Source: Promicromonospora iranensis (GTDB lineage: Bacteria > Actinomycetota > Actinomycetes > Actinomycetales > Cellulomonadaceae). Taken from it: a DNA stretch of 64,000 nt. The notes below the pieces were generated by a model. It was given only the letters and a program-made list of their open reading frames with translations, was not told the DNA's origin and did not search any database. Position numbers and translations under genes: made by a program. Positions 1 through 7,682 of the stretch are shown piece after piece (position 1 is the stretch's first letter; every line of letters starts with the position of its first letter). The stretch is from contig NZ_JAJQMN010000002.1 in the NCBI RefSeq assembly GCF_028994775.1, forward strand, positions 1 to 64,000, written 5' to 3'.

Positions 1-1
1 T

Positions 2-13
2 GAACGCTCACAC
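2..13. promoter_or_regulatory. possible truncated LacI-type operator at window edge
   Basis: The first bases read TGAACGCTCACA, whose reverse complement TGTGAGCGTTCA fits the LacI-family pattern TGTGARCGYTCACA. It is cut by the window edge. It would serve a gene to the left, because the nearest gene here ends at 177. The remainder of 1-176 shows no gene. Confidence 0.3.
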
Positions 14-176
14 GTCCGTTGGTCAAAACCGAGTCGGCTGAACTTCGCCACTGCCGACCGGCGACAGTGCTCACCGTAGCGGTGGTCGAGGGCAAGTAAG
101 GAGAACTTACTGGATGGTTACGGCATCGATACAGTCAACTCTTGAATCCAGGAAGCGGCGTCCTGGGTAGTCCGCC

Positions 177-1094
177 TCAGCGCACGCTCCCGAGCGAGAG
201 CCCGCCCTGCCAGTACTTCTGCAGCGACAGAAACGCTGCGACCAGCGGAACCACCGAGATGAACGACCCGGTGACGATGAGGTTCCAGACCTGCTCGCCG
301 CCGGCACCGGCGTTGGAAAGGGCTTGCCAGTTGTAGACCCCGACCGTGACGGGGAGCAGGTTCGGGTCGCGCAGCACTGCCAGCGGCAGGAAGAAGTTGT
401 TCCACGTGGCAACCGTGGTGAGGAGCAGCACTGTGACGATCGCGGGCCGGAGGAGCGGTAGAACCACCTGGAAGAAGAGACGAAGTTCACCCGCTCCGTC
501 GACCCGTGCGGCGTCGAGCACCTCCTCGGGCACCGCGCCCTGGGCGTAGACCCGCACCAGGTACACGCCCACCGGGCTGAGCAGCGACGGCAGGATCACC
601 GCCCACATCGTGTTGAGCAGACCCAGACCGCTGAGGAGCACGAAGGTGGGGATCACGAGCGCCGTCATCGGCACCATGACGGAACCGAGCAGCAGCGCGA
701 AGAACGCGCTGCGGCCCCGGAACCGGTACTTGGCGAGACCGTAGCCGGCCAGGACCGAGAGCACCGTCGCACCGACGCCGCCCGCGATCGCGTACACGAA
801 CGAGTTGCGGAACCACACCCAGTAGATGCCGCCCTGGTGGCTGAAGAGGCCGGCGATGTTGTCGAACAGAGCGAAGTCCGAGCCGAACCAGAGCGGCGCG
901 CCGCCGAACAGGCCCGCGTTCGTCTTGGTGGACGCCACCACCAACCACCACAGCGGCACCACGAAGTAGAGCGCGAGCAGCACGAGCACCACGTGGGAGC
1001 CGAGGCGGCGGCCCTGGCCCACGGGTTCCCCCGTCGTCCGCTCCGCCGCGGCCCGCTCGGCGCGGGGCCGCGCGAGAATATTCGAGTTCGCCAT
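177..1094 (-). CDS. carbohydrate ABC transporter permease (CUT1, MalG-type)
   Basis: This is an inner-membrane permease of 305 residues for a CUT1 sugar importer. It starts MANSNILARP, has about six hydrophobic segments, and carries the EAA loop near ...VLDAARVDGAGELRLFFQVVLPLL, which contacts the ATPase. The ATG at 1094 overlaps the TGA of the upstream permease (TGATG), so the pair is translationally coupled. It is last in the operon binding protein - permease - permease. It is clearly similar in sequence to the permease at 34839-35702 (shared TWNN, GSF and QKYWQ/QRYWQ features), which suggests duplicated systems. No ATPase gene is adjacent. The substrate is inferred from context to be an arabino-oligosaccharide. 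Confidence 0.9.
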   Translation of the reverse strand: MANSNILARPRAERAAAERTTGEPVGQGRRLGSHVVLVLLALYFVVPLWWLVVASTKTNAGLFGGAPLWFGSDFALFDNIAGLFSHQGGIYWVWFRNSFVYAIAGGVGATVLSVLAGYGLAKYRFRGRSAFFALLLGSVMVPMTALVIPTFVLLSGLGLLNTMWAVILPSLLSPVGVYLVRVYAQGAVPEEVLDAARVDGAGELRLFFQVVLPLLRPAIVTVLLLTTVATWNNFFLPLAVLRDPNLLPVTVGVYNWQALSNAGAGGEQVWNLIVTGSFISVVPLVAAFLSLQKYWQGGLSLGSVR

Positions 1095-2065
1095 CACTTC
1101 AGCCCGCTCTGCTTGCGCGTCAGGAACAGGAACAGGTACGAGCCCACGAACACGAGGAAGCCGAGCGAGAACGCCAGCGTCGACGCGTAGTTGAACTGGC
1201 TGTAGTTGAACGCCGTGGCGAACGCGTACATGTTCGGGGTGTAGTCGGTCGGGATGGCGCCCATCGCGGAGGACCGCAGCACCTGCGGCTCCGTGAAGAA
1301 CTGCAGGGTGCCGATGAGCGCGAAGACCACGATCATCACCATCGACGACGAGATCATCGGCACCTTGATCCGCAGCGCGATCTGCCGGCGGTCGGCGCCA
1401 TCGAGCACCGCGGCCTCGTAGATCGACGGGTCGATCGATCGGAGCGCCGCGTAGATGATGATCATGTAGTAGCCCACCCACTGCCAGGTCACGATGTTGA
1501 CCAGCGACCCGAAGATGTTGGCGGAGCTGAGGAAGTTCGGCGCGGTCAGGCCTACCAGGCCGAACAGGTCCTGCGCCGGGCCGAACCGCGGGCTGTACAG
1601 GAAGCCCCACATCAGGGCACCGATCACCGCCGGAATGGCGTACGGCACGAAGATGAGCAGCCGCGAGACCCGGCTCAGCCGCGTCGCGAGGGTGTCGAGC
1701 AGGAGCGCCGCCACGAGCGCGACCAGTATCTGGACCGGCACCATGACCAGCACGAACCGGAGCACCCGCCAGAGCCCCTCCAGGAACACCGGGTCCGTGA
1801 AGGCCTTGACGTAGTTGTCGGTCCCCACGAACACGTTGCGCCCGGCGGTGGCGATGCCCTTGTTGTGCAGGCTCATCCACAGGGCGTAGCCGAGGGGCAG
1901 CACCAGGAACACGGCGAACACGATGGCGAACGGCGCCACGTACACGTATCCCCAGCGCTGCCGCCGGCTGGCGATCTTGCTGGTCGGGCGGGCCGTGGCA
2001 GGCACGACGACGCTCTCGCTCGTACTGGTCCCCGAGCTCATCCCCGACCTCTTCCCCGGGCTCAT
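1094..2065 (-). CDS. carbohydrate ABC transporter permease (CUT1, MalF-type)
   Basis: This 323-residue membrane permease is the partner of the 177-1094 product. A hydrophilic N-terminus of about 45 residues is followed by a hydrophobic segment starting YVAPFAIVFAVFLVLPLGY. It has the typical MalF layout and an EAA-type loop around EAAVLDGADRRQ. The start overlaps the stop of the binding-protein gene by 4 nt (ATGA), indicating coupling. Internal ATG codons (for example at 2041) are possible alternative starts. It should form a heterodimer with the downstream permease and depend on an ATPase encoded elsewhere. Confidence 0.9.
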   Translation of the reverse strand: MSPGKRSGMSSGTSTSESVVVPATARPTSKIASRRQRWGYVYVAPFAIVFAVFLVLPLGYALWMSLHNKGIATAGRNVFVGTDNYVKAFTDPVFLEGLWRVLRFVLVMVPVQILVALVAALLLDTLATRLSRVSRLLIFVPYAIPAVIGALMWGFLYSPRFGPAQDLFGLVGLTAPNFLSSANIFGSLVNIVTWQWVGYYMIIIYAALRSIDPSIYEAAVLDGADRRQIALRIKVPMISSSMVMIVVFALIGTLQFFTEPQVLRSSAMGAIPTDYTPNMYAFATAFNYSQFNYASTLAFSLGFLVFVGSYLFLFLTRKQSGLK

Positions 2066-3414
2066 TCCGTGACCGTGAAGCCCTGCTCGGTGGCGTACCG
2101 CACCAGACCGTCCTGGACGGTGCTCAGCGCGGTCCCCGCGTCGGTGTCCTTCTCGACCATGTCGTAGAGGGCCTGGGTCTGCTGGTCGTAGGCGTAGACC
2201 TGGAACGGGCTGAACGAGAAGCCCTCGTACCCGTTGGCCGCGTCGAGGAACACCTCCTCGTTGATCTTCTGGCCACCGAAGAATGGCGCCTCACGCTGCG
2301 TGAACCAGTCCGACTCGAGCATCGGCTTCCACTGCGGCCACAGGGCCGCCTCCTCGACACCGAGCTTCCAGGCCTCCTCGGTGTTGAACAGCTCCTTGGC
2401 CACGGTCGCCGCGGCCTCCGGCTGCTCGGACTGGGTGGTCACGGCGAAGGTCGAGCCGCCCCAGTTCACCTGGACCGGGTTCTCCGGGTCCCACTGCGGG
2501 AGCGGGGCGGCACGCCACTCGGCGTCGGCGTCGGCCTCGGACAGGCCCTGCAGGTAGCCGGGGCCCCAGGCGGCCGCCAGGTAGACGGCGTAGGTGCCGT
2601 CGACGAGCGCCGCGTTGTAGTCGGTGGTGAACGCGTCCTCGGTGGCCACCAGGTCGTCGTCGATCAGGCCCTTCCAGTAGCCGAGGACCTCCTCGGCCTC
2701 CGGGCTGTCGACGTTGATGCCGATCTCCGTCGGCTTCGCGGTGTCGTACTGGAACGGCTCCCAGCCGTTCTGCGCGAACAGCGCGTAGTTGAGCGCGTTG
2801 CCGTTGGTCGGGAAGTCGGTGATGTGACCCTCGAAGCCGGCGTCGCGCAGGTCCTGGGCCGCCGTGGCGAACTCGTCCCAGGTGGTCGGCACGTCGACGC
2901 CGTACTCCTCGAAGATGTCGGCGCGGTACAGCATGCCCATGGGGCCGCCGTCGACGGGGATCGCATAGACGGCGTCACCGTTGGAGACGTCAGACCAGGA
3001 GCCGGGGGTGTAGTCGCTCTCGAGCTCGCCGGCGCCGTACTCGGACAGGTCGACGAGCGAGTCGAGGATGGTGAAGGTCGGGATCACCTCGGCCTCGAGC
3101 ATGATCACGTCGGGCGCGCCGGTACCCGCCTCGATGGCGGTCTGGAACTTGTTGTACTCGTCGGCGCCCTGACCCGCGTTGGTCCAGCAGACCTGCAGGT
3201 CGGTGTGGGTCTCGTTGAAGTGATCCACGATCGTCTCGAACGACGGGTACCACGCCCACACCGTCACCTGGGTCGCGTCCGGCTGCTTGATCTCGTTGGT
3301 GCAGGTCGCCTCCGCGGCGCCCCCACCACCACCGGAACAGGCCGTGAGGCCGACGGCGGATACGGCCATGGCGGCTGCGGCAGCCACGCCTCGGCGTCGG
3401 GCTGATGTGCGCAT
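2062..3414 (-). CDS. extracellular sugar-binding lipoprotein (CUT1 family 1 SBP)
   Basis: This 450-residue lipoprotein captures sugar outside the membrane for the 177-2065 permeases. It has an Arg-rich n-region, a hydrophobic core and the lipobox LTAC with the lipidated Cys at residue 26, followed by a glycine-rich linker. The mature part has the SBP_bac_1 pattern, including VWAWYPSFETIVDHFNE near the start and PTTWDEF in the middle. It ends EQGFTVTE, similar to the binding protein at 33434-34780 (GQGFTVNG), supporting paralogy. It is first in its operon. A TACANCGNTGTA-like operator lies about 70 nt upstream (3483-3494), so control by the nearby LacI protein is likely. The ligand is inferred to be an arabino-oligosaccharide. 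Confidence 0.9.
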   Translation of the reverse strand: MRTSARRRGVAAAAAMAVSAVGLTACSGGGGGAAEATCTNEIKQPDATQVTVWAWYPSFETIVDHFNETHTDLQVCWTNAGQGADEYNKFQTAIEAGTGAPDVIMLEAEVIPTFTILDSLVDLSEYGAGELESDYTPGSWSDVSNGDAVYAIPVDGGPMGMLYRADIFEEYGVDVPTTWDEFATAAQDLRDAGFEGHITDFPTNGNALNYALFAQNGWEPFQYDTAKPTEIGINVDSPEAEEVLGYWKGLIDDDLVATEDAFTTDYNAALVDGTYAVYLAAAWGPGYLQGLSEADADAEWRAAPLPQWDPENPVQVNWGGSTFAVTTQSEQPEAAATVAKELFNTEEAWKLGVEEAALWPQWKPMLESDWFTQREAPFFGGQKINEEVFLDAANGYEGFSFSPFQVYAYDQQTQALYDMVEKDTDAGTALSTVQDGLVRYATEQGFTVTE

Positions 3415-3482
3415 CCGAGTCCTCCTTGATTCGGTACCGCGGCCGAGAGGCCGAGGGTCGCCCCGCGTCGTCGCCGGGCCCT

Positions 3483-3494
3483 TTCAACGTTGTA
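3483..3494. promoter_or_regulatory. LacI-type operator (arabinan regulon motif), copy 1
   Basis: TTCAACGTTGTA matches TACANCGNTGTA with one mismatch at position 2. It lies 69 nt upstream of the binding-protein start at 3414. The surrounding 3415-3575 has no other recognisable gene. Confidence 0.6.
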
Positions 3495-3575
3495 GGAACG
3501 CTCGCCACCGTTCTACCCCGTAGCCGACTCCGTGGCAAGACCGGAGCCGGAGTCGGCGCAGCCTTCCACCCGCTC

Positions 3576-3956
3576 CTACTGCCCCGAGCGCTCGGCGAAC
3601 CAGAGCGGAGCGGGTCCGGACAAAATATCGAACAGATGCTCTTCCCACAGAGATCCGTACCCCACCACAAGAATCAGCAGAACAACGACGGGAACGATTC
3701 TTCGCGCCCGGTGCGAACGACAGAACAATGCCAGGGCGATCATGACGAGGCCGGCGAGAGCGAACGGGGAAGCCCTGGACCGCCCCGCCTTCCGGCTCGC
3801 GATCACCGGGAACGCCTCGGCTCCTGCGCGCGCTCCGGCGAGAACCGCACTGATCACCGAAGCTGTCCCGAGGACCGCCAGAAAAGCCACAGTCAGACCG
3901 GGGTCGACGGTTTTATCGGTTCCGGAAAAAGGCCTCTCGGAGCACAGAACAGGCAT
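3576..3956 (-). CDS. small membrane protein of unknown function
   Basis: I do not recognise this 126-residue protein. Three hydrophobic stretches are visible: residues about 18-43 (GLTVAFLAVLGTAS...), about 65-82 (FALAGLVMIALALFC) and about 88-104 (IVPVVVLLILVVGYG). This suggests three membrane helices with basic loops between them. The ATG lies 6 nt after the stop of the lacI gene on the same strand, so it may be co-transcribed. Codon use is unlike the neighbours: many T/A third positions such as GTT, TTT, GAT, AAA, TTG and TGT, suggesting foreign or relaxed origin. It could be spurious, but the regular hydrophobic pattern argues for a real gene. Confidence 0.5.
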   Translation of the reverse strand: MPVLCSERPFSGTDKTVDPGLTVAFLAVLGTASVISAVLAGARAGAEAFPVIASRKAGRSRASPFALAGLVMIALALFCRSHRARRIVPVVVLLILVVGYGSLWEEHLFDILSGPAPLWFAERSGQ

Positions 3957-3962
3957 TCTCAG

Positions 3963-5048
3963 TCACCCGGAAGCGACTTCCACCGTCTCGATACCGCCCT
4001 CCTGGACGCTCACCAGCCGGCCCTCCTGGCCCTGCGCGACGTCACCCGTCGACTCACGGCCCACGATCCGCGAGTCCGGCACCACCCGACGGAACGGCGC
4101 CGGGTCACCGGTCGCGCCGATGCGCTCCAGCAGCAGCTCGACGGCGGTGCGCGCGATCTGGTCCCGCCCCGGGTCCACGGAGGACAGCGCGGGGACCGAG
4201 TACTTGGCGTCGTCGACGTCGTCGAACCCGATGAGCGCCACCTGGCCCGGGACGTCGATCCCGTGGGCGTGCAGGGCGTGCAGCGCGCCGAGGGCGAGCG
4301 CGTCGTTGAGCGCGAAGACGGCGTCGATCTCCGTGCCGTCGTCGAGCATGCGGCGCATCGCCTCCGCACCGGTGGAGCGGTGCCAGAGGCCCGCCTCGCC
4401 GACCAGGGCCGGGTCGTGCGGCAGGCCGGCCTCCGCCAGCCCTTCCAGGTAGCCGGTGGTACGCAGCGCGGCGGAGCCCACCTGCTCCCCCTCGTGCGCC
4501 CCGATCAGCGCGATCCGCCGGCGGCCGAGTGATGCGAGGTGCAGGGTCGCCGCCTTGGCCGCGGCCACATTGTTCATCGTCACGTGGTCGGCGGGCGCCC
4601 CGAAGACCCGCTCGCCGAGGATCACCATCGGGAAGTCCACCGTGAACAGGCCGAGATCGTCGGGTCCGAGCGCCAGGGGCGAGAAGATCAGGCCGTCGGT
4701 GAGGTGCCTGCGGCGCCCCGAGAGCACCTCGGTCTCCCGCTCCCGGCTGGCGCTCGTCTGCTCGATGAGCACCGTCCACCCAGCGGCGTCCGCGGCCGAG
4801 ATGACGGAGTCGGCGAGCTCCGCGAAGTACGGGAGCGACAGCTCGGGAACCGCCAGCGTGATCAGCCCCGTGCGGCGCGTGCGGAGGTTCCGGGCGGACA
4901 TGTTGACGCGGTAGCCCAGGTCCTCGATGGCGGACTGGACCCGCTGCCGCGTCTCGGCACGGATGTACGGATAACCGTTCACCACGTTCGACACGGTCTT
5001 GATCGACACGCCTGCGCGCTGCGCCACGTCGTGCATCGTCACAGCCAC
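3963..5048 (-). CDS. LacI-family transcriptional regulator (arabinan regulon, copy 1)
   Basis: This 361-residue DNA-binding repressor has its N-terminal helix-turn-helix at residues about 5-28 (DVAQRAGVSIKTVSNVVNG), the YRVN hinge region, and a periplasmic-binding-like effector domain ending near residue 340. The GTG at 5048 is preferred because GGAGG lies 8 nt upstream; GTG 5042 and ATG 5036 are alternatives. It is divergent from the GH51 gene, with an operator at 5126-5137 between them. It is about three-quarters identical by eye to the regulator at 24457-25560, and the recognition helices differ only I/V. Both probably read the same operator. The effector is unknown; arabinose or an arabino-oligosaccharide is plausible. 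Confidence 0.9.
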   Translation of the reverse strand: MAVTMHDVAQRAGVSIKTVSNVVNGYPYIRAETRQRVQSAIEDLGYRVNMSARNLRTRRTGLITLAVPELSLPYFAELADSVISAADAAGWTVLIEQTSASRERETEVLSGRRRHLTDGLIFSPLALGPDDLGLFTVDFPMVILGERVFGAPADHVTMNNVAAAKAATLHLASLGRRRIALIGAHEGEQVGSAALRTTGYLEGLAEAGLPHDPALVGEAGLWHRSTGAEAMRRMLDDGTEIDAVFALNDALALGALHALHAHGIDVPGQVALIGFDDVDDAKYSVPALSSVDPGRDQIARTAVELLLERIGATGDPAPFRRVVPDSRIVGRESTGDVAQGQEGRLVSVQEGGIETVEVASG

Positions 5049-5120
5049 GCTGCCAGCCTCCGGTCCCCTAGTTTTCCCACAGAGTAGAGGACCACCGTCG
5101 CCCCCGCGTCGTCGATCGAC

Positions 5121-5137
5121 TAGTGTGCAACGATGTA
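5121..5137 (+). promoter_or_regulatory. -10-like hexamer and LacI-type operator, copy 2
   Basis: TAGTGT (5121-5126) resembles a -10 element. TGCAACGATGTA (5126-5137) matches TACANCGNTGTA with one mismatch. It sits in the lacI/GH51 divergent spacer, 29 nt before the GH51 ATG, where a bound repressor would cover the start of transcription. Confidence 0.6.
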
Positions 5138-5165
5138 AAGCCGTCGACCGATCCAGCGAGGAACA

Positions 5166-6695
5166 ATGACGACCTCCCGCACCCGCGTGCTGCTGCACCC
5201 CGACTTCACCGTCGGCACCGTTGACCGCCGCCTGTTCGGCTCCTTCGTGGAGCATCTGGGGCGTGCGGTCTACACGGGCATCCACGAACCGGGCCACCCG
5301 ACGTCCGACAGCCACGGCTTCCGCCGCGACGTCGCCGACCTGACGCGCGAGCTCGGCGTCACCACCGTCCGGTACCCGGGCGGCAACTTTGTGTCGAACT
5401 ACCGGTGGGAGGACGCCGTCGGGCCCGTGGAGCAGCGCAAGCCGTTCCTCGATCTCGCGTGGCGCACCGTGGAGCCCAACCTCGTGGGCACCGACGAGTT
5501 CCTGCAGTGGGCCGAGCGCGAGGGCATCGAGCCGATGATGGCCGTCAACCTCGGTACCCGCGGCGTCGAGGAGGCGGTGGCCCTCCTCGAGTACTGCAAC
5601 GGCGAGGCCGGCACCCGCTGGGCCGACCTGCGCATCGCCAACGGCCGGGAGAAGCCCTACGGGGTCAAGCTCTGGTGCCTGGGCAACGAGATGGACGGCC
5701 CCTGGCAGATCGGCCACAAGGACGCCCACGAGTACGGCAAGCTCGCCCGGAACGCCGGCCACGCGATGAAGCTCGTGGACCCGTCCATCGAGCTGGTCGC
5801 CTGCGGGTCGTCGTCGATGCAGATGCCGACGTTCGGCGAGTGGGAGCGCACGGTCCTCGAGTACACGTACGACCTCGTGGACCACATCTCCATGCATGCC
5901 TACTACGAGGAGCTGGACGGCGACCGCGCGTCGTTCCTCGGGTCCGGCACGGCCATGGACCGGTTCATCGAGCGGGTGGTGGCCTCGGCGGACGCCGTCG
6001 GCGCCCAGCGTCGTTCCGACAAGCGCATCACCATCTCGTTCGACGAGTGGAACGTCTGGTACCTGCAGAGCCGGTTCCCCGGCGAGGCGAACCTGCCGAT
6101 CCAGAAGGACGCGCCGCGCATCATCGAGGACGTCTACTCCGGGCTCGACGCCGTGGTCGTGGGTGACCTGCTGGTCACCCTGCTGAACCACGCCGACCGG
6201 GTCCCCGTCGCGTGCCTCGCCCAGCTCGTCAACGTGATCGCGCCGATCATGACCGAGCCCGGCGGGGAGGCCTGGCGGCAGCCGACGTTCCACCCCTTCG
6301 CGACGACGGCCCGCCTGGCGCGGGGCGAGGCGCTCGACCTGCGCGTGACCGCGCCCAGCATCACCACCAAGGCCCACGGCGAGGTGCCGGCGGTCACGGC
6401 GGCGGCCACCCTGGCGGACGGCGCCGTCGCGCTGTTCCTGACCAACCGGTCCGCGGAGCCCGTCGAGGTGGAGCTGGCGCACCTGGGCGCCGCGCTCGAG
6501 GTCGCCGAGGGCTGGGCCATGACGGCCGACCACGAGGCCGCGGTCGTCGGGCCGGAGCATGCCGAGAAGGTGGCCGCCGAGCACTGGGGCGCGTTCGACG
6601 TCGCGGGGCGCGTCGCGGGTGACGGCACGTCGACGAAGGTCACGCTGGCCCCGGAGTCATGGACAGCGCTGTCGGGGACGCTCACGTCCCTGTGA
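5166..6695 (+). CDS. abfA: intracellular alpha-L-arabinofuranosidase, GH51
   Basis: This 509-residue enzyme removes terminal alpha-L-arabinofuranosyl residues from imported arabino-oligosaccharides. It has no signal peptide, so it is cytoplasmic. The N-terminal (beta/alpha)8 domain includes the GH51 hallmark GSFVEHLGR (residues 25-33). The acid/base Glu is E175 in CLGNEMDGPW and the nucleophile is E294 in SFDEWNVWY. These numbers coincide with those known for Geobacillus AbfA. A C-terminal beta domain spans about 385-509. Length is normal for the family. It is divergent from the LacI gene and shares an operator region with it. A strong hairpin follows the stop. The intracellular GH51 at 17335-18846 is a paralogue. 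Confidence 0.95.
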   Translation: MTTSRTRVLLHPDFTVGTVDRRLFGSFVEHLGRAVYTGIHEPGHPTSDSHGFRRDVADLTRELGVTTVRYPGGNFVSNYRWEDAVGPVEQRKPFLDLAWRTVEPNLVGTDEFLQWAEREGIEPMMAVNLGTRGVEEAVALLEYCNGEAGTRWADLRIANGREKPYGVKLWCLGNEMDGPWQIGHKDAHEYGKLARNAGHAMKLVDPSIELVACGSSSMQMPTFGEWERTVLEYTYDLVDHISMHAYYEELDGDRASFLGSGTAMDRFIERVVASADAVGAQRRSDKRITISFDEWNVWYLQSRFPGEANLPIQKDAPRIIEDVYSGLDAVVVGDLLVTLLNHADRVPVACLAQLVNVIAPIMTEPGGEAWRQPTFHPFATTARLARGEALDLRVTAPSITTKAHGEVPAVTAAATLADGAVALFLTNRSAEPVEVELAHLGAALEVAEGWAMTADHEAAVVGPEHAEKVAAEHWGAFDVAGRVAGDGTSTKVTLAPESWTALSGTLTSL

Positions 6696-6702
6696 TCTCC
6701 GG

Positions 6703-6750
6703 CCGCTGGTCGGGCTTGCCGAGACCGGTCTCGGCAAGCTCGACCAGCGG
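6703..6750. terminator. palindromic repeat / bidirectional terminator, 24-bp arms
   Basis: The arms 6703-6726 and 6727-6750 are complementary at 23 of 24 positions with no spacer (core GCCGAGACCGGTCTCGGC). It lies between the convergent GH51 gene and the alarmone synthetase gene, the usual place for a bidirectional terminator. It shares the GGTCGAGCTTGTCGAGACC-like core with elements at 7622, 15032 and 20401. Confidence 0.8.
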
Positions 6751-6774
6751 TGGGGCGGCTCGACCAGCGGTGAG

Positions 6775-7602
6775 TCAGGCGTCGTTGCCGAAGTCGAACC
6801 CGCCGTCCGCCTCGGCGGCCCGCCAGAAGTCGCGCAGCATCTCCTCCGGCGTGTGGAGGTTGTGCCTGCTCGCCACGGGCTCCTCGTCGCCCGAGATCGC
6901 CTTGACCTCGTCGTGGATCCGCTCCATCGAGGTGTCGAGGGACCAGGCGACGTCGGCCGCGAGCTTGAGCGAGTCGGTGAGGTGCCGGGGCACGTCGCCG
7001 TCGTACTTGTAGTAGATCTTGTGCTCGAGGCTGGCCCAGAAGTCCATCGCGATGGTGCGCAGCTGGATCTCGACGATGACGTCCTCGACCCGGTCGGACA
7101 GGTACACCGGGATCTGCACGATGAGGTGCAGCGACTTGTACCCGGTCGCCTTCGGGTGCTTGATGTAGTCGCGCTCCTCCAGCAGCGTCAGGTCTGCCTG
7201 CTTGAGCAGCATGTCGCGCACCAGGTAGATGTCGTTGACGAAGCTGCAGGTGATCCGCACGCCGGCGATGTCGAACATCTTCGCGCGGACGCCGTCCGGC
7301 GTCAGCGGGATGCCCTTGCGGCGGCACTTGGCGACGATCGACTCGAACGACTTGAGCCGTGACCCCACGTGCTCGACGGGGTTGTAGTTCTGCATGTGCC
7401 GGAACTCGTCGCGCAGGATCGAGACCTTGGTCATGACCTCGTCGATCCCGAACTTGTAGGTCAGCACCAGCCTGCGCAGCTCGCTGACGAGCTTCCGGAG
7501 CTCGGCGGGGTCAGGTATCGGGTGGTCCCGGACGTCCTGGGGCAGCTTGCTCACGGGGACCACGGTACGGGTTGGGCGCCCCGCTGTGGGCTCCAAGGAC
7601 AC
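6775..7602 (-). CDS. small alarmone synthetase, RelA/SpoT-domain GTP pyrophosphokinase
   Basis: This protein of up to 275 residues is predicted to make (p)ppGpp from ATP and GDP/GTP. It has a single RelA/SpoT synthetase domain (about residues 55-215). Conserved blocks are RLKSFESIVAKCRR, ATGYKSLHLIVQIP and the EIQLRTIAMDFWASLEHK segment near the end. There is no HD hydrolase, TGS or ACT domain, so it belongs to the short RelQ/RelP-like class. GTG 7602 is used. GTG 7554, giving MSKLPQDVRD, is a credible shorter start because TACCGT sits 7 nt before it and would give a leaderless message. It is an unrelated insertion within the arabinan region. Confidence 0.88.
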   Translation of the reverse strand: MSLEPTAGRPTRTVVPVSKLPQDVRDHPIPDPAELRKLVSELRRLVLTYKFGIDEVMTKVSILRDEFRHMQNYNPVEHVGSRLKSFESIVAKCRRKGIPLTPDGVRAKMFDIAGVRITCSFVNDIYLVRDMLLKQADLTLLEERDYIKHPKATGYKSLHLIVQIPVYLSDRVEDVIVEIQLRTIAMDFWASLEHKIYYKYDGDVPRHLTDSLKLAADVAWSLDTSMERIHDEVKAISGDEEPVASRHNLHTPEEMLRDFWRAAEADGGFDFGNDA

Positions 7603-7621
7603 CCCGGTCGAGCGGCCCCAC

Positions 7622-7669
7622 CGCCGGTCGAGCTTGTCGGGACCCGGGTCTCGACAAGCTCGACCGGCG
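7622..7669. repeat. palindromic repeat of the GGTCGAGCTTGTCG family
   Basis: The arms 7622-7645 and 7646-7669 (24 bp each) match with one mismatch and no spacer. The element lies between two genes on the minus strand, downstream of the GH43-GH51 gene end region, and could act as a terminator or processing site. Confidence 0.8.
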
Positions 7670-7682
7670 AGAGGCGATCAGC

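Noticed and set aside
177-1880. A 567-codon minus-strand frame covering both permeases of the first CUT1 system
   Set aside because: Only its C-terminal 305 residues are a permease. The upstream part is an out-of-frame shadow of the neighbouring permease gene.
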